Of a stretch of DNA of 64,000 nucleotides, positions 47,572 to 57,046 are shown one piece after another. Position 1 is the first letter of the stretch. Every line of letters starts with the position of its first letter. A program made the position numbers and the translations under genes. Under the pieces are notes generated by a model. The model did no database searches. It was not told the origin of the DNA and saw only the letters and a program-made list of their open reading frames with translations. Source of the DNA: an uncultured Pseudomonadota bacterium (GTDB lineage Bacteria; Pseudomonadota; Alphaproteobacteria; RF32; CAG-239); contig CASEZG010000002.1 of the NCBI GenBank assembly GCA_949292375.1, forward strand, positions 1-64,000. The letters run 5' to 3'.

Positions 47572-49650
47572 ATGCGGCCGCCGCTTTTATATCCGCTTTT
47601 TGCAGAAGTTGAAAACTTAAATGGTATCGGTGAAAAGACCGCCAAGTATGTGCGGAATTTGGCCGGCGGGAAAATTGTCGACCTTTTGTGGCATTTGCCC
47701 TCTTCCGTTATAGACCGTCGCTATTCGCCAAAGCTGATTAACGCGCACATCGGTTCAATCATCACCGTCAAGGTTAGAGTCTTGGAGCATATTGAGCCCA
47801 AGCTCAAAAAGCTTCCCTACAAAATTATATGCACGGATGGCAGCGCAGATATTACTTTGAGTTTTTTCCATGCCTACCCCGAAACGCTTAAGCGTAATCT
47901 GCCCGAAGGAAGCGAACGTGTCATCAGCGGAAAGCTGGAGAGTTTTAACGGCGGCCTGCAAATGAGCCATCCTGATTATGTCGGCAAGCCGGAAGAGATG
48001 GACAAGATTAGAACCGTTGAGGCTGTTTATCCCTTAACTGCCGGCGTTACAAACAAGATGATTAATAAATACATCAAGCAAGCTTTGCTACGTGTGCCGC
48101 AGATGCCTGAGTGGTTAGACGAGCGTTTTAAGTCCGCTGAAAATCTGCCCTCGTTCAACGAGGCTTTGCGCCTTGTTCATAATCCGCAGAGCGGGGCTGA
48201 TTTGCTTTCATCTTCCCCTGCCCGCAAACGCTTAGCCTATGACGAAATGCTTGCCAATCAGCTTGCTTTGGCATTGGTTAGAGAAAAGGTTAAAAAGCAA
48301 CAAGGTCGCGTTATTAAAGGCAACGGACTTTTGCGCAAAAAAATATTGGAGAAGCTTCCTTTTACGCTTACCGAATCGCAGGAAAAAGTTTTGAAAGAGA
48401 TTTTTGCCGACCAAGCCTCGCCTTATCGGATGTTGCGTTTGTTGCAAGGCGATGTCGGCAGCGGAAAAACCATCGTTGCATTGATGTCTATGCTTAATGC
48501 CGTAGAATGCGGCACACAAGCGGCGATTATGGCTCCGACCGAAATTTTGGCCAAGCAACATCTGGAAACGATGCAACCCTTGTGTGAAGAAATCGGTATT
48601 CGGGCGGAACTCTTAACCGGACGTGTTAAAGGCAAGTCTCGCACCAAAATTTTACAAGACCTCGAAGCCGGCAAAATAGACATTTTGATCGGCACGCATG
48701 CCTTGTTTGTGGAAGCGGTTACGTTCAAAGACCTTGCCTGTGTCGTGGTTGATGAACAACATCGTTTCGGCGTGCATCAGCGTTTGGCTTTGTCTGACAA
48801 AGGTAACAAACCCGATATTTTGGTTATGACCGCGACTCCTATTCCGAGAACTTTGGTTTTGACCGCATACGGAGATATGGAATATTCTAAAATAGACCAA
48901 CCGCCCAAAGGTCGCAAACCGGTTGATACCAGAGTTTTGCCAATCACCAAGCTCCAAGAAGTGGCCGCCGCTTTGCAACGCAAAATCGCGCAAGGCTGCC
49001 GAGCTTATTGGGTTTGTCCCTTGGTGGAAGAATCTGAAAAAATTGACCTTGCCGCCGCGGAAGAACGTTTTGAATCGCTTAAAAAAATCTTTGGTGAAGA
49101 TGTGGGCTTGGTCCACGGCAAAATGAAGGAAAAAGAAAAAGACGCGGTGATGGAGCGTTTTAAGTCCGGTGAGATTAAAATTCTGGTGGCAACAACGGTC
49201 ATAGAAGTCGGGGTTAATGTGCCTGAGGCAACGGTTATGATTATTGAACATGCCGAACGTTTTGGTTTGGCTCAGCTCCACCAGCTCCGTGGGCGGATTA
49301 AACGCGGCTTTGAGGCTTCTACCTGTATGTTGCTTTACTCTTTTCCTCTCAGCGAAACAGCGCGCGAAAGGCTTAATATTATGCGTGAAACCGAAGATGG
49401 TTTTTTGATTGCCGAAAAAGATTTGGAACTGCGCGGCGGCGGCGAAATTCTCGGAACCAGACAATCGGGCTTTTGCGAATTTAGAATTGCGGATATGAAC
49501 GAGCATAAGCATCTGCTCTATACCGCAAACAAAGATGCGCAGATGATTGTGGCCCAAGATGAAAAACTTGCCACGCAACGCGGCGCAGCTTTGCGTATTT
49601 TGCTCTATTTGTTCGAACGCGATGAAGCGGTTAAGACTTATCAGCAATAA
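47572..49650 (+). CDS. recG: ATP-dependent DNA helicase RecG
   Basis: Branch-migration helicase that reverses stalled forks and processes Holliday junctions. The 692-residue protein has the wedge/OB domain with LNGIGEKTAKYVRN at the start, Walker A GDVGSGKT at 293-300, DEQH at 394-397, TATPIPRTL near 419, and the TRG motif region with RGRIKRGFEASTCML and LRGGGEILGTRQSG. Full length. It is divergent from mfd, as in many alphaproteobacteria. The cysteine-rich gene promoter lies just after its stop. Confidence 0.97.
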   Translation: MRPPLLYPLFAEVENLNGIGEKTAKYVRNLAGGKIVDLLWHLPSSVIDRRYSPKLINAHIGSIITVKVRVLEHIEPKLKKLPYKIICTDGSADITLSFFHAYPETLKRNLPEGSERVISGKLESFNGGLQMSHPDYVGKPEEMDKIRTVEAVYPLTAGVTNKMINKYIKQALLRVPQMPEWLDERFKSAENLPSFNEALRLVHNPQSGADLLSSSPARKRLAYDEMLANQLALALVREKVKKQQGRVIKGNGLLRKKILEKLPFTLTESQEKVLKEIFADQASPYRMLRLLQGDVGSGKTIVALMSMLNAVECGTQAAIMAPTEILAKQHLETMQPLCEEIGIRAELLTGRVKGKSRTKILQDLEAGKIDILIGTHALFVEAVTFKDLACVVVDEQHRFGVHQRLALSDKGNKPDILVMTATPIPRTLVLTAYGDMEYSKIDQPPKGRKPVDTRVLPITKLQEVAAALQRKIAQGCRAYWVCPLVEESEKIDLAAAEERFESLKKIFGEDVGLVHGKMKEKEKDAVMERFKSGEIKILVATTVIEVGVNVPEATVMIIEHAERFGLAQLHQLRGRIKRGFEASTCMLLYSFPLSETARERLNIMRETEDGFLIAEKDLELRGGGEILGTRQSGFCEFRIADMNEHKHLLYTANKDAQMIVAQDEKLATQRGAALRILLYLFERDEAVKTYQQ

Positions 49651-49686
49651 TTTTGTGAAATAACAGCAAAACTTAATTTTCTGACA

Positions 49687-49744
49687 GACAAAAATAACAT
49701 TTCTTTCATCAATAGTTGACTTTTTCCGCGAATTAGGTTATTCT
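49687..49744 (+). promoter_or_regulatory. Promoter and upstream box of cysteine-rich gene 2
   Basis: The 23-base box (49687-49709) matches the one before gene 1 at 21 of 23 positions. TTGACT (49716-49721), a 17-base spacer and TATTCT (49739-49744) follow. The predicted leader is about 40 bases. Confidence 0.65.
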
Positions 49745-49790
49745 GAAATTCAGATATGGGTTTCAATATTTGAATGATGGGAGAATAGCC

Positions 49791-51314
49791 ATGCGAAACT
49801 TGCTTTTATCAACTGTAACTTTACTTGTGGTACCAGCGGTTTCAATCGCGGCTCCCGAGTTCAATACACATACACACACCACACCTATTGAATTGAGGCC
49901 CATATCACAACTTGATAAGGCTTATAAGACTGCCGGTATTTGTTTTTTGGGTGCCGGTATTTGTTTTTTGGGTGTTGGCGATTGTGCACCGAGTGCCGGA
50001 TTTGATTCAGCTCCAAGCTCCGGTGGTGGGGATGATGGAAACTTTGGCTTCAATACAGAAACAGAATGTTTGAATTTAGGTTTTACAAAACAAAATTGTA
50101 ATTCTGTTCAGGTTATTGATGGTGTTTGTCCGTATAACTCGGCTTATGGTCGTGGATGTTCTTGTGTTTCAAACTTGATTGAGTGTCCTGTCGGACAAAC
50201 AGGACAGGGCGATAGTTGCGATGGAAAATATGCCTCTTGCGAATGTTCTCAGGAGCTCGTTAAATGTTCTGAAAAAGAAAATGGGCAAGGTGCAAGTTGT
50301 GGCGGAAAATATGAATCTTGTGTTTGCAAGCCTGAATATCAATATACATCATCAAATTGTGCTTATCCGCAATCAACATCCGGTGATGAATGTCAAAATA
50401 AATATACAAATTGTGTATGCCCTGAAGGTGTTGATGAAGGCGAGTTTGGTTGTGCTGAGTACTATCCTTCACCTTGTGATTCTGTTTGTAAAATTTCAAA
50501 TTCGGATGGTTGTCATCTTCGAACAGATAACACATCTGTCTATGGTTGTATGAAATATTGGGATGATTGTGATACTAAGTGCGAAACACCATATCCTGAC
50601 GGATGTCATAATACAACAGCGGTCATTGATAGATGTCCTGATAATGCAACTTGCCAATATTTTGACGATTGTTCTAAAGAGGTTAGTTCTTGGAGCTGTA
50701 ATGAGGGTTATAAACAAGAAGGAAGTTCTTGCGTAATGGCTTCCGAAACTTGTAGAATAGGCAGCATCTATTACTCGGATGGAACTTGTCTTTCTCCCGA
50801 AAATTATCAATCTAATAAAACCGTTCTTGGAGTTGTGGTTTATGTAACAGATGGTGGATTACACGGACAAGTTTTGTCACCTTGGACAATTAATAAAGAC
50901 GGCATCAGAGATACAAGCTCTACCATTATGTGGAGTATTGATGAAAACACTAGTGTTAACCCCAATAGTTCTGATCCTTATCAAGATTTTAATAGCTGTT
51001 ATAATACAGGTATAATTACTTCTAAAGGAAATGACTATACATACCCTGCCGCTTGGGCTGCAAGAAAATATGCACCTACTTCTGCCACCCAAGGGAAATG
51101 GTGTTTACCTGCTGCAGGTATTTTAAATAATATTTACACCAATAGAGATATGATAGAGATATCCATGAATAAAATACAAGGCAAACTGAATCTTGGAGGA
51201 CCTTGGTCTTCAACAGAAGATGGTGGTAATTATGCTGTAGTTTTCTATGGATCTTATTTAACTAGTGATAATAAAAAAGTGAACAATTATGTTCAACCTG
51301 TGTTGGAGTTTTAG
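49791..51314 (+). CDS. Cysteine-rich secreted protein 2
   Basis: A 507-residue secreted or surface protein. A signal peptide (MRNLLLSTVTLLVVPAVSIA) precedes a short Thr/His-rich part, a Gly/Ser-rich segment with two copies of GICFLG, and about ten cysteine-rich repeats (CPVGQTGQGDSCDGKY, CSEKENGQGASCGGKY, TSGDECQNKYTNC). From about residue 320 a C-terminal domain with IYYSDGTCLSPENY, KWCLPAAGILNN and GGPWSSTED follows the pattern of DUF1566 or FISUMP carbohydrate-associated domains. The ATG at 49791 has GGGAG 7 bases upstream. Many paired cysteines predict oxidation in the periplasm or outside. It is the intact paralogue of the gene at 16128-17483. Confidence 0.8.
   Translation: MRNLLLSTVTLLVVPAVSIAAPEFNTHTHTTPIELRPISQLDKAYKTAGICFLGAGICFLGVGDCAPSAGFDSAPSSGGGDDGNFGFNTETECLNLGFTKQNCNSVQVIDGVCPYNSAYGRGCSCVSNLIECPVGQTGQGDSCDGKYASCECSQELVKCSEKENGQGASCGGKYESCVCKPEYQYTSSNCAYPQSTSGDECQNKYTNCVCPEGVDEGEFGCAEYYPSPCDSVCKISNSDGCHLRTDNTSVYGCMKYWDDCDTKCETPYPDGCHNTTAVIDRCPDNATCQYFDDCSKEVSSWSCNEGYKQEGSSCVMASETCRIGSIYYSDGTCLSPENYQSNKTVLGVVVYVTDGGLHGQVLSPWTINKDGIRDTSSTIMWSIDENTSVNPNSSDPYQDFNSCYNTGIITSKGNDYTYPAAWAARKYAPTSATQGKWCLPAAGILNNIYTNRDMIEISMNKIQGKLNLGGPWSSTEDGGNYAVVFYGSYLTSDNKKVNNYVQPVLEF
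49931..49972 (+). repeat. 21-base perfect tandem repeat, in frame
   Basis: A 21-base unit at 49931-49951 is repeated at 49952-49972. It duplicates seven residues (GICFLGA then GICFLGV). Gene 1 has the unit once. Confidence 0.95.
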
Positions 51315-51859
51315 AGCTCTAGTTCAAAATATTCGCAATTGGCAAAAACACGCTCGGTGCCGAAATAATGATAATATAAATTATACATTAAGGCACCGTG
51401 CGTGGCTACGCCGACCACATCATAAGTGCAATTTTTCTTTATCTCATTCAGGGCTTTTAGTCCCCTTTCCGTTGATTGGCGAACGCTCTCTGCCTCAGGA
51501 ATAGACACATCAAAACGATTGGGATTATTCTCATCTTTGATTGCTCTAAAAATGTCTGCAAATTTTATATGCGCTTCCGCAGACAACATTCCTTCCGCAA
51601 TCCCATAATGAACTTCTTCCAGACCATCTTGCTCAATGACCTTAGCATTGTTTGTCTCTGCCACAATCTGTGCCGTTTGCTTGGCTCTGGTCATTTTTGA
51701 ACAATAGATTGCTGGCAGATTAAGCTTTGCCAGCTTATCTCTCAGTTCTGCCGCTTGCATCTTCCCATGTTCATTTAAGGGGCAATCTACCCCTGCTCCC
51801 TGCACAATATTCTTTACATTACCGTCTGTTTCGCCGTGTCTGAAAATTATTAATCTCAT
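51311..51859 (-). CDS. Histidine phosphatase family protein
   Basis: A 182-residue enzyme of the phosphoglycerate-mutase-like superfamily. The catalytic RHGE motif is at residues 7-10 (FRHGETDGN), the second Arg in SKMTRAKQTA near 59, Glu in LEEVHYGIAEG near 81 and the late catalytic His in GVATHGALM near 152. Such proteins act as phosphatases on sugar phosphates, nucleotides or cobalamin precursors; no cob genes are nearby, so the substrate is open. It converges on the cysteine-rich gene with a 4-base overlap of stop codons and no terminator in between. Confidence 0.87.
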   Translation of the reverse strand: MRLIIFRHGETDGNVKNIVQGAGVDCPLNEHGKMQAAELRDKLAKLNLPAIYCSKMTRAKQTAQIVAETNNAKVIEQDGLEEVHYGIAEGMLSAEAHIKFADIFRAIKDENNPNRFDVSIPEAESVRQSTERGLKALNEIKKNCTYDVVGVATHGALMYNLYYHYFGTERVFANCEYFELEL

Positions 51860-51998
51860 TTGTCTTTCTTCCTTATTAATTTTTTTTCTTAAGTATCACA
51901 AAAATATTTTCAGAATCTTAATATCAGCAATAAAACATTAATCTTTTTTGCTTATAATTTTGCCGAATTTTGGATATTAGCCCTATGGAGAAAACAAA

Positions 51999-54635
51999 AT
52001 GGCTTTGAAGAAAAAAGAAGACAAATCGGCAGAACAAAATATCCTTGATGAAGAAAAGTATATTGATGACTTGGTCACCAAGGTTAGTGCCGCTCAGAAA
52101 ATTTTTGCAACCTATACTCAGGAGCAAGTGGACGAAATCTTTAAGCGCGTGGCTCTTAAGATGAGTTCTTTGCGTATTCCTTTGGCTCAGATGGCCGCTG
52201 AAGAAAGCCGTATGGGTGTTATGGAAGATAAGGTTATCAAAAACCATTTTGCCGCAGAATATATTTATAACAAATATAAGAACACTAAAACCTGCGGTGT
52301 GTTGGAAGAAGACCCCTTGAACGGTATTATGAAGGTCGGCGACCCGATTGGTGTTATTGCCGGTATTATTCCGACTACGAATCCGACTTCCACAACCATT
52401 TTCAAAACCCTTTTGGCTTTGAAAACACGTAACGGTATTATCTTCTCTCCGCACCCGAGAGCTAAAAAATGCACGGTTGAAACCGCTCGTATTATGCTTG
52501 AGGAAGCTGTTAAAGCCGGTGCGCCGAAAGATATTATTGCTTGGATTGAACACCCGAGCGTTACGCTCTCCCAGTATTTGATGCAACACCCGAAAGTTGA
52601 CACTATTTTGGCAACAGGTGGTCCGGGGATGGTCAAAGCCGCTTATACTTCCGGCAAGCCGGCTCTTGGCGTTGGTCCGGGTAATGTGCCGGCAGTTATT
52701 GATGAAACAGCCGAGATTAAACCCGCCGTTTCTTCCGTCTTAATCTCTAAGACTTTTGATAATGGTATGATTTGTGCTTCCGAGCAATCTGTCATTATTG
52801 TTAAAGATATTTATGATGCGGTTAAGGAAGAGTTTGCTACCCGCGGTGCTTATTTTCTAAACGAAAAAGAAAAGCAAAAACTTGGCAAAATGCTTTTGGA
52901 AAATGGTCATGTTAATGCTGATATTGTCGGACAACGTGCTACTACTATTGCAAAGATGGCCGGAATTAAAGTTCCTGAATACACCAAAGTTTTGATTGCC
53001 GAAGTTTCGGAAGTCGGACCTCAAGAACCTTTCTCGGCTGAGAAATTGTCTCCGGTTTTGGCTATGTACAAGGCTAAAAACTTTGAAGAAGCCGCCGCAA
53101 AAGCAAAATCTTTGGTTATGCTCGGCGGTGCCGGCCATACGGCTGTTTTGTACACCAACCCCAACAACCATGATCGTATTACACATTATGGCGAGCTTAT
53201 TCCGACGGCGCGTATTATCGTCAACAGCCCGTCTTCTCAGGGTGCGCTTGGCGACTTATATAACTTTATTTTGGAACCGTCCTTGACTTTGGGCTGCGGC
53301 TCTTGGGGCGGAAACTCGGTCAGCGGAAACTTGGGAGTTAAACATTTGATGAATATTAAAACGATTGCTATGCGTCAGGAAAATATGTTGTGGTTTAAGG
53401 TGCCGCCGAAAGTTTACTTTAAAGCCGGATGTTTGCCGCATGCTTTACGCGAGCTTAAAGGGCACAAAAAAGCCTTTATCATTACTGATAAACCTTTGTT
53501 TGATTTAGGCTATACACGCCCGATTACGGATGTTTTGGAAGAAGTCGGAATCAGTTTCCAAATCTTCTCTGATGTTCATCCGGATCCGGATTTGTCAACC
53601 ATCCATCAGGCTTTGGATTTGGTTAATGCTTTCCAACCGGATGTTATTATCGCTCTCGGCGGCGGCTCACCGATTGATGCGGCTAAAATCGTATGGTTGA
53701 TGTACGAGCACCCTGAACTTAAGTTTGAAGATATGGCTATGCGCTTTATGGATATCCGCAAGCGTATTTTTGAATTTCCCGAAATGGGCAAGAAAGCTTA
53801 TATGGTGGCCGTGCCGACAACATCCGGTACGGGTTCGGAAGTTACGTCTTTTGCCGTCATTACCGATGATGCAACCGGCGTAAAATATCCGATTGCGGAC
53901 TATGCTCTCACCCCGAATATGGCTATTGTGGATGCGAACCTCGTTCTCTCCATGCCGAAAGGTTTGTGTGCTGCTGGCGGTATTGATGCTTTGGTTCACT
54001 CTTTGGAAGCCATTGCTTCAACAATGTCTACCGAATATACCAACGGCTTGGCTTTTGAAGCTATCAGACTGATATTTAAATATCTGCCGGCTTCTTATAA
54101 TGAAGGCTCTCAAAACGCTGTGGCTCGTGAGAAAATTCACCATGCCGCAACAATGGCCGGTATGGCTTTTGCGAACGCATTCCTCGGCTTGTGCCACTCT
54201 ATGGCGCATAAGCTCGGTGCGAAATATCATATTCCGCATGGTATTGCTAATGCGCTCCTGCTCTCTCAGGTTATGCGTTTCAATGCTTCTGACCATCCGT
54301 TCCGTCAGGCTGCTTTCTCTCAGTATAAATATCCTTGCGCGAAGTCTCGTTATGCACGCGTGGCAGAATATTTGGGCTTGGGTGGCAAAACAAAAGATGA
54401 AAAGCTTGATTTGCTGATTAAGAAAATTGAGGAACTTAAAAAGACTCTTAATATCCCGGCCTCCATCAAAGCATGGGGTATTGATGAAAAAACTTTTGAG
54501 GCTGACCTCGATGAGCTCTCTCTCTTGGCCTTTGATGACCAATGTACCGGAGCTAACCCGCGTTATCCGCTGGTTGATGAAATCAAACAACTTTATCGCT
54601 ATGCCTACAAAGGTGTGACGAAGTTTGAAATCTAA
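51999..54635 (+). CDS. adhE: Bifunctional acetaldehyde/alcohol dehydrogenase (AdhE)
   Basis: Converts acetyl-CoA to acetaldehyde and then ethanol, regenerating NAD+ in fermentation. The 878-residue protein fuses a CoA-acylating aldehyde dehydrogenase (catalytic Cys259 in GMICASEQ; IPTTNPTST near 124) with an iron-dependent alcohol dehydrogenase (GGGSPIDAAK, TTSGTGSEVTSF, and the iron-binding FANAFLGLCHSMAHKLGAKY segment). The linker at about 445-460 is normal. A TATAAT-like -10 lies near 51953 without a clear -35, which suits an activator-dependent anaerobic promoter. GGAG precedes the ATG by 9 bases. Confidence 0.97.
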   Translation: MALKKKEDKSAEQNILDEEKYIDDLVTKVSAAQKIFATYTQEQVDEIFKRVALKMSSLRIPLAQMAAEESRMGVMEDKVIKNHFAAEYIYNKYKNTKTCGVLEEDPLNGIMKVGDPIGVIAGIIPTTNPTSTTIFKTLLALKTRNGIIFSPHPRAKKCTVETARIMLEEAVKAGAPKDIIAWIEHPSVTLSQYLMQHPKVDTILATGGPGMVKAAYTSGKPALGVGPGNVPAVIDETAEIKPAVSSVLISKTFDNGMICASEQSVIIVKDIYDAVKEEFATRGAYFLNEKEKQKLGKMLLENGHVNADIVGQRATTIAKMAGIKVPEYTKVLIAEVSEVGPQEPFSAEKLSPVLAMYKAKNFEEAAAKAKSLVMLGGAGHTAVLYTNPNNHDRITHYGELIPTARIIVNSPSSQGALGDLYNFILEPSLTLGCGSWGGNSVSGNLGVKHLMNIKTIAMRQENMLWFKVPPKVYFKAGCLPHALRELKGHKKAFIITDKPLFDLGYTRPITDVLEEVGISFQIFSDVHPDPDLSTIHQALDLVNAFQPDVIIALGGGSPIDAAKIVWLMYEHPELKFEDMAMRFMDIRKRIFEFPEMGKKAYMVAVPTTSGTGSEVTSFAVITDDATGVKYPIADYALTPNMAIVDANLVLSMPKGLCAAGGIDALVHSLEAIASTMSTEYTNGLAFEAIRLIFKYLPASYNEGSQNAVAREKIHHAATMAGMAFANAFLGLCHSMAHKLGAKYHIPHGIANALLLSQVMRFNASDHPFRQAAFSQYKYPCAKSRYARVAEYLGLGGKTKDEKLDLLIKKIEELKKTLNIPASIKAWGIDEKTFEADLDELSLLAFDDQCTGANPRYPLVDEIKQLYRYAYKGVTKFEI

Positions 54636-54654
54636 CACTTAATTCACAAGAAAG

Positions 54655-54692
54655 AACTCTCTGCAATTTTTGAGTTGCGGAGAGTTTTTTTT
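54655..54692 (+). terminator. Terminator of adhE
   Basis: A 12-bp stem (54655-54666 with 54675-54686) with one G-U pair and a run of eight T. Confidence 0.88.
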
Positions 54693-54729
54693 GTGCTTAA
54701 ATAGTTTCAAACAGAAAGGATTTTTTAAG

Positions 54730-55209
54730 ATGAAAAACAAAATTGCTCATATTCTCGCTTCTTATTTTGGTTTGGGCTATGCGCCCAAAGCATCCGGCAC
54801 GGTCGGCTCTCTCGGAACACTCCCGATTGCCTTTATTTTTGCTTATTTTTATGGCACGGCAGGAATTTTGATTGTTGCGGCTTTTGCCTTTTTTATCGGC
54901 GTATTGGCAACACATGAGATTATCTCTCACCAAGAAGAAAAAGACCCATCCCTTGTGGTTATTGATGAATTTGTCGGGCAAATGCTGACCTTTGTTTTTG
55001 TCGGACAACTCTTATACCACAATCTTAATGCTTGGGTGGTCTACCTCATTGGCTTTGCTCTATTTCGGTTGTTTGATATTGTTAAGCTCGGCCCTGTCAA
55101 ATGGGCTGATACCAAGCTCAAAAATGCTTGGGGGGTAATGCTTGATGATGTTTTTGCAGGTATTATTGCCGGAGCTTTTCTGCTCGGTATACTAAACCTT
55201 TTAGACTAA
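54730..55209 (+). CDS. pgpA: Phosphatidylglycerophosphatase A
   Basis: Dephosphorylates phosphatidylglycerophosphate to phosphatidylglycerol. The 159-residue membrane protein has the start ILASYFGLGYAPKASGTVGS, the VVIDEFVGQM acidic motif near 77 and the C-terminal DDVFAGIIAGAFL segment near 138, with three or four helices. The ATG at 54730 has AAAGGA about 12 bases upstream. It ends in a 4-base overlap with the convergent RgpF-type gene and lacks its own terminator. With aas this supplies phospholipid metabolism in the window. Confidence 0.93.
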   Translation: MKNKIAHILASYFGLGYAPKASGTVGSLGTLPIAFIFAYFYGTAGILIVAAFAFFIGVLATHEIISHQEEKDPSLVVIDEFVGQMLTFVFVGQLLYHNLNAWVVYLIGFALFRLFDIVKLGPVKWADTKLKNAWGVMLDDVFAGIIAGAFLLGILNLLD

Positions 55210-56063
55210 TCCTTCAGCTGTATTGAGCAGAGAGGAATCTTAAAGAACTTTATTATCAATTTGTTCTTGCGGTTTATTTTAACTTGCAAAATTGTTCTGC
55301 CTATGGCTAAAAGAACGCGGCGAATGATATGCCAGAATTTAATCATCTTTGTCTCCGGCTCATACGAAACAATCTCTTTTTGCTGTGCGGTTACGACATA
55401 ACCGAACAAGCGTTCGTAGACATGAGCCAAAGTTCCGCCCGGTGTTTCCTTATTATAGGGCTCAAAATCATCCATTTTGCAGGGAAAGTCTTTTAACGGC
55501 TTAAACAAATATGCTCGAGCAATAAACATTGTCCCGCCGACGAATTTGTGTTCGTTTGTTTGCAAGCCCATTTCCGCCAGCAGCTTTTCAGCTCTCTTGT
55601 TGGCGATGACATCTTCCCTGCCCGCCTCGGTTATCAGGTTATAATGCGAAACCATTCCGACATCCGGATTTCTGAACAAAGCCAAAGTCTTGCGAAGCTG
55701 CTCTTTTGATGACATAAAACCAACCAACGCCTTGCGCCAGCCATCGCCCTTAAAAGACGTATTTTTTAACCATGCTCGGCGCTTTAGGGTCTGTTTGCTG
55801 TGGAGTTTTATGATATAATCATACTGCTTCAAATCTGCCAATTGCAGCACCTTGACAAAAGGCGCGACATCATAGCCTCTGTTCTCGACATCAATTATTG
55901 TTACTTCCGGTTTAAAACGGCGCAAACAATCCAAGGTTTCATGCGAGGCCTTGCACACCGTGGCAAATAAGTCGTAATCATAGTCCTCAAGATTGCGCAA
56001 AAGCCTTAACATTTCGGGAAGCATATCCTGATAAAACAAGTGCAGATGAACCAATATCTTCAT
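55206..56063 (-). CDS. RgpF-family glycan biosynthesis protein
   Basis: A 285-residue protein of the rhamnan synthesis F (RgpF, PF05045-type) family, thought to be a glycosyltransferase for rhamnose-containing surface glycans. Family blocks are MKILVHLHLFY at the start, the ENRGYDVAPFVKVL region near 61, YDYIIKLHSKQT near 81 and the KFVGGTMFIAR stretch near 172. It starts a cluster of glycan genes on both strands (55.2-59.9 kb). It overlaps pgpA stop codons by 4 bases. Sugar identity is not provable from sequence. Confidence 0.85.
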   Translation of the reverse strand: MKILVHLHLFYQDMLPEMLRLLRNLEDYDYDLFATVCKASHETLDCLRRFKPEVTIIDVENRGYDVAPFVKVLQLADLKQYDYIIKLHSKQTLKRRAWLKNTSFKGDGWRKALVGFMSSKEQLRKTLALFRNPDVGMVSHYNLITEAGREDVIANKRAEKLLAEMGLQTNEHKFVGGTMFIARAYLFKPLKDFPCKMDDFEPYNKETPGGTLAHVYERLFGYVVTAQQKEIVSYEPETKMIKFWHIIRRVLLAIGRTILQVKINRKNKLIIKFFKIPLCSIQLKD

Positions 56064-56157
56064 TATACCAATCTACCGTTAAAGAAGTTGAATTTATGTT
56101 TTGAGTGTAATAAACTGTGCCAAATAGTCAATCATTTTAACTTATGGGAAGATAATT

Positions 56158-57033
56158 ATGGGCTTGAAACTTTTTGCCAAAAATATGGTCAGACTTTTTA
56201 GCATTGATTTGAAACAACATAAAAAGCTTATTCGTAAGCATGATACTCTTGAAACAATGCTTGATAATCTGAAATATGAGATTGCCGATCAAATCAAAGA
56301 TATTCGTCTTCCTAAAGTTGTTAAAGCCAAAGAAACCATTAAGACGCTTTATTCTACACGCAAGAGCATGGCTCGTTTCGGGGACGGAGAATTTAACCTC
56401 ATTGAAGGACGTGATATCGGCTTCCAAAAAGCATCTCCCGAAATGGCTTCTCGTCTTGCAGAAGTCTTAAAAAGCGATGATGAAAATATCCTTATCGGCA
56501 TTCCTGATGTCTTTGGCTCATTAGATGCCTACTGCCAGCATGTGCGCTCTTATTGGCGCGAATTTTTGCCGCAAAACAGAAACCGTATCTATAATCTGCT
56601 CAACTTGAACAAAACTTATTATGACGCTTGTTTTACGGGGTATGCTATTCAGGCTGCAGAAACAAACGAAGAATGTTTGGAAGAATATTATGCCGAAATG
56701 CGTAAAATTTGGGACAATCGCGATGTGGTTATTATCAAAGGCGAAGGTACAGAAACTTATGTTAATGATATTTATGACAACGCAAAATCCGTTAAATATA
56801 TTTACGCCCCCAAAGCTCACGCCTTTGAGCATTATGATGATATCTTAGAAAGCGCGAAAAAAGAAAGCAAAGACTGCTTATTTATCATTGTTCTCGGACC
56901 GACAGCAACAATCTTGGCTTATGATTTGGCTAAGCTTGGTTTTCAGGCTCTTGATATGGGGCACTTGGCCAAAGACTATGATTGGTTTATGCGCAAAGAA
57001 GAAAAGCTTGTCGGTAAGTTCTTTGCCTCCTAG
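56158..57033 (+). CDS. GT-D-fold glycosyltransferase (DUF1792 family)
   Basis: A 291-residue protein resembling the SP_1767-type GT-D glycosyltransferases. Residues near 74 read ARFGDGEFNLI (the DxE-type nucleotide-sugar site), with IGFQKASPEMASRLAEVL after it, and the C-terminal ILAYDLAKLGFQALDMGHL segment is a family hallmark. The first 50 residues form a helical extension. It is the only plus-strand gene of the glycan cluster, so it has its own promoter in the 94 bases upstream. Confidence 0.85.
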   Translation: MGLKLFAKNMVRLFSIDLKQHKKLIRKHDTLETMLDNLKYEIADQIKDIRLPKVVKAKETIKTLYSTRKSMARFGDGEFNLIEGRDIGFQKASPEMASRLAEVLKSDDENILIGIPDVFGSLDAYCQHVRSYWREFLPQNRNRIYNLLNLNKTYYDACFTGYAIQAAETNEECLEEYYAEMRKIWDNRDVVIIKGEGTETYVNDIYDNAKSVKYIYAPKAHAFEHYDDILESAKKESKDCLFIIVLGPTATILAYDLAKLGFQALDMGHLAKDYDWFMRKEEKLVGKFFAS

Positions 57034-57046
57034 CTCTTTCCCGCAA

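Noticed and set aside
48652-49647. 331-codon open frame on the strand opposite recG
   Set aside because: Composition follows the codon pattern of recG; no protein motif; a shadow frame.
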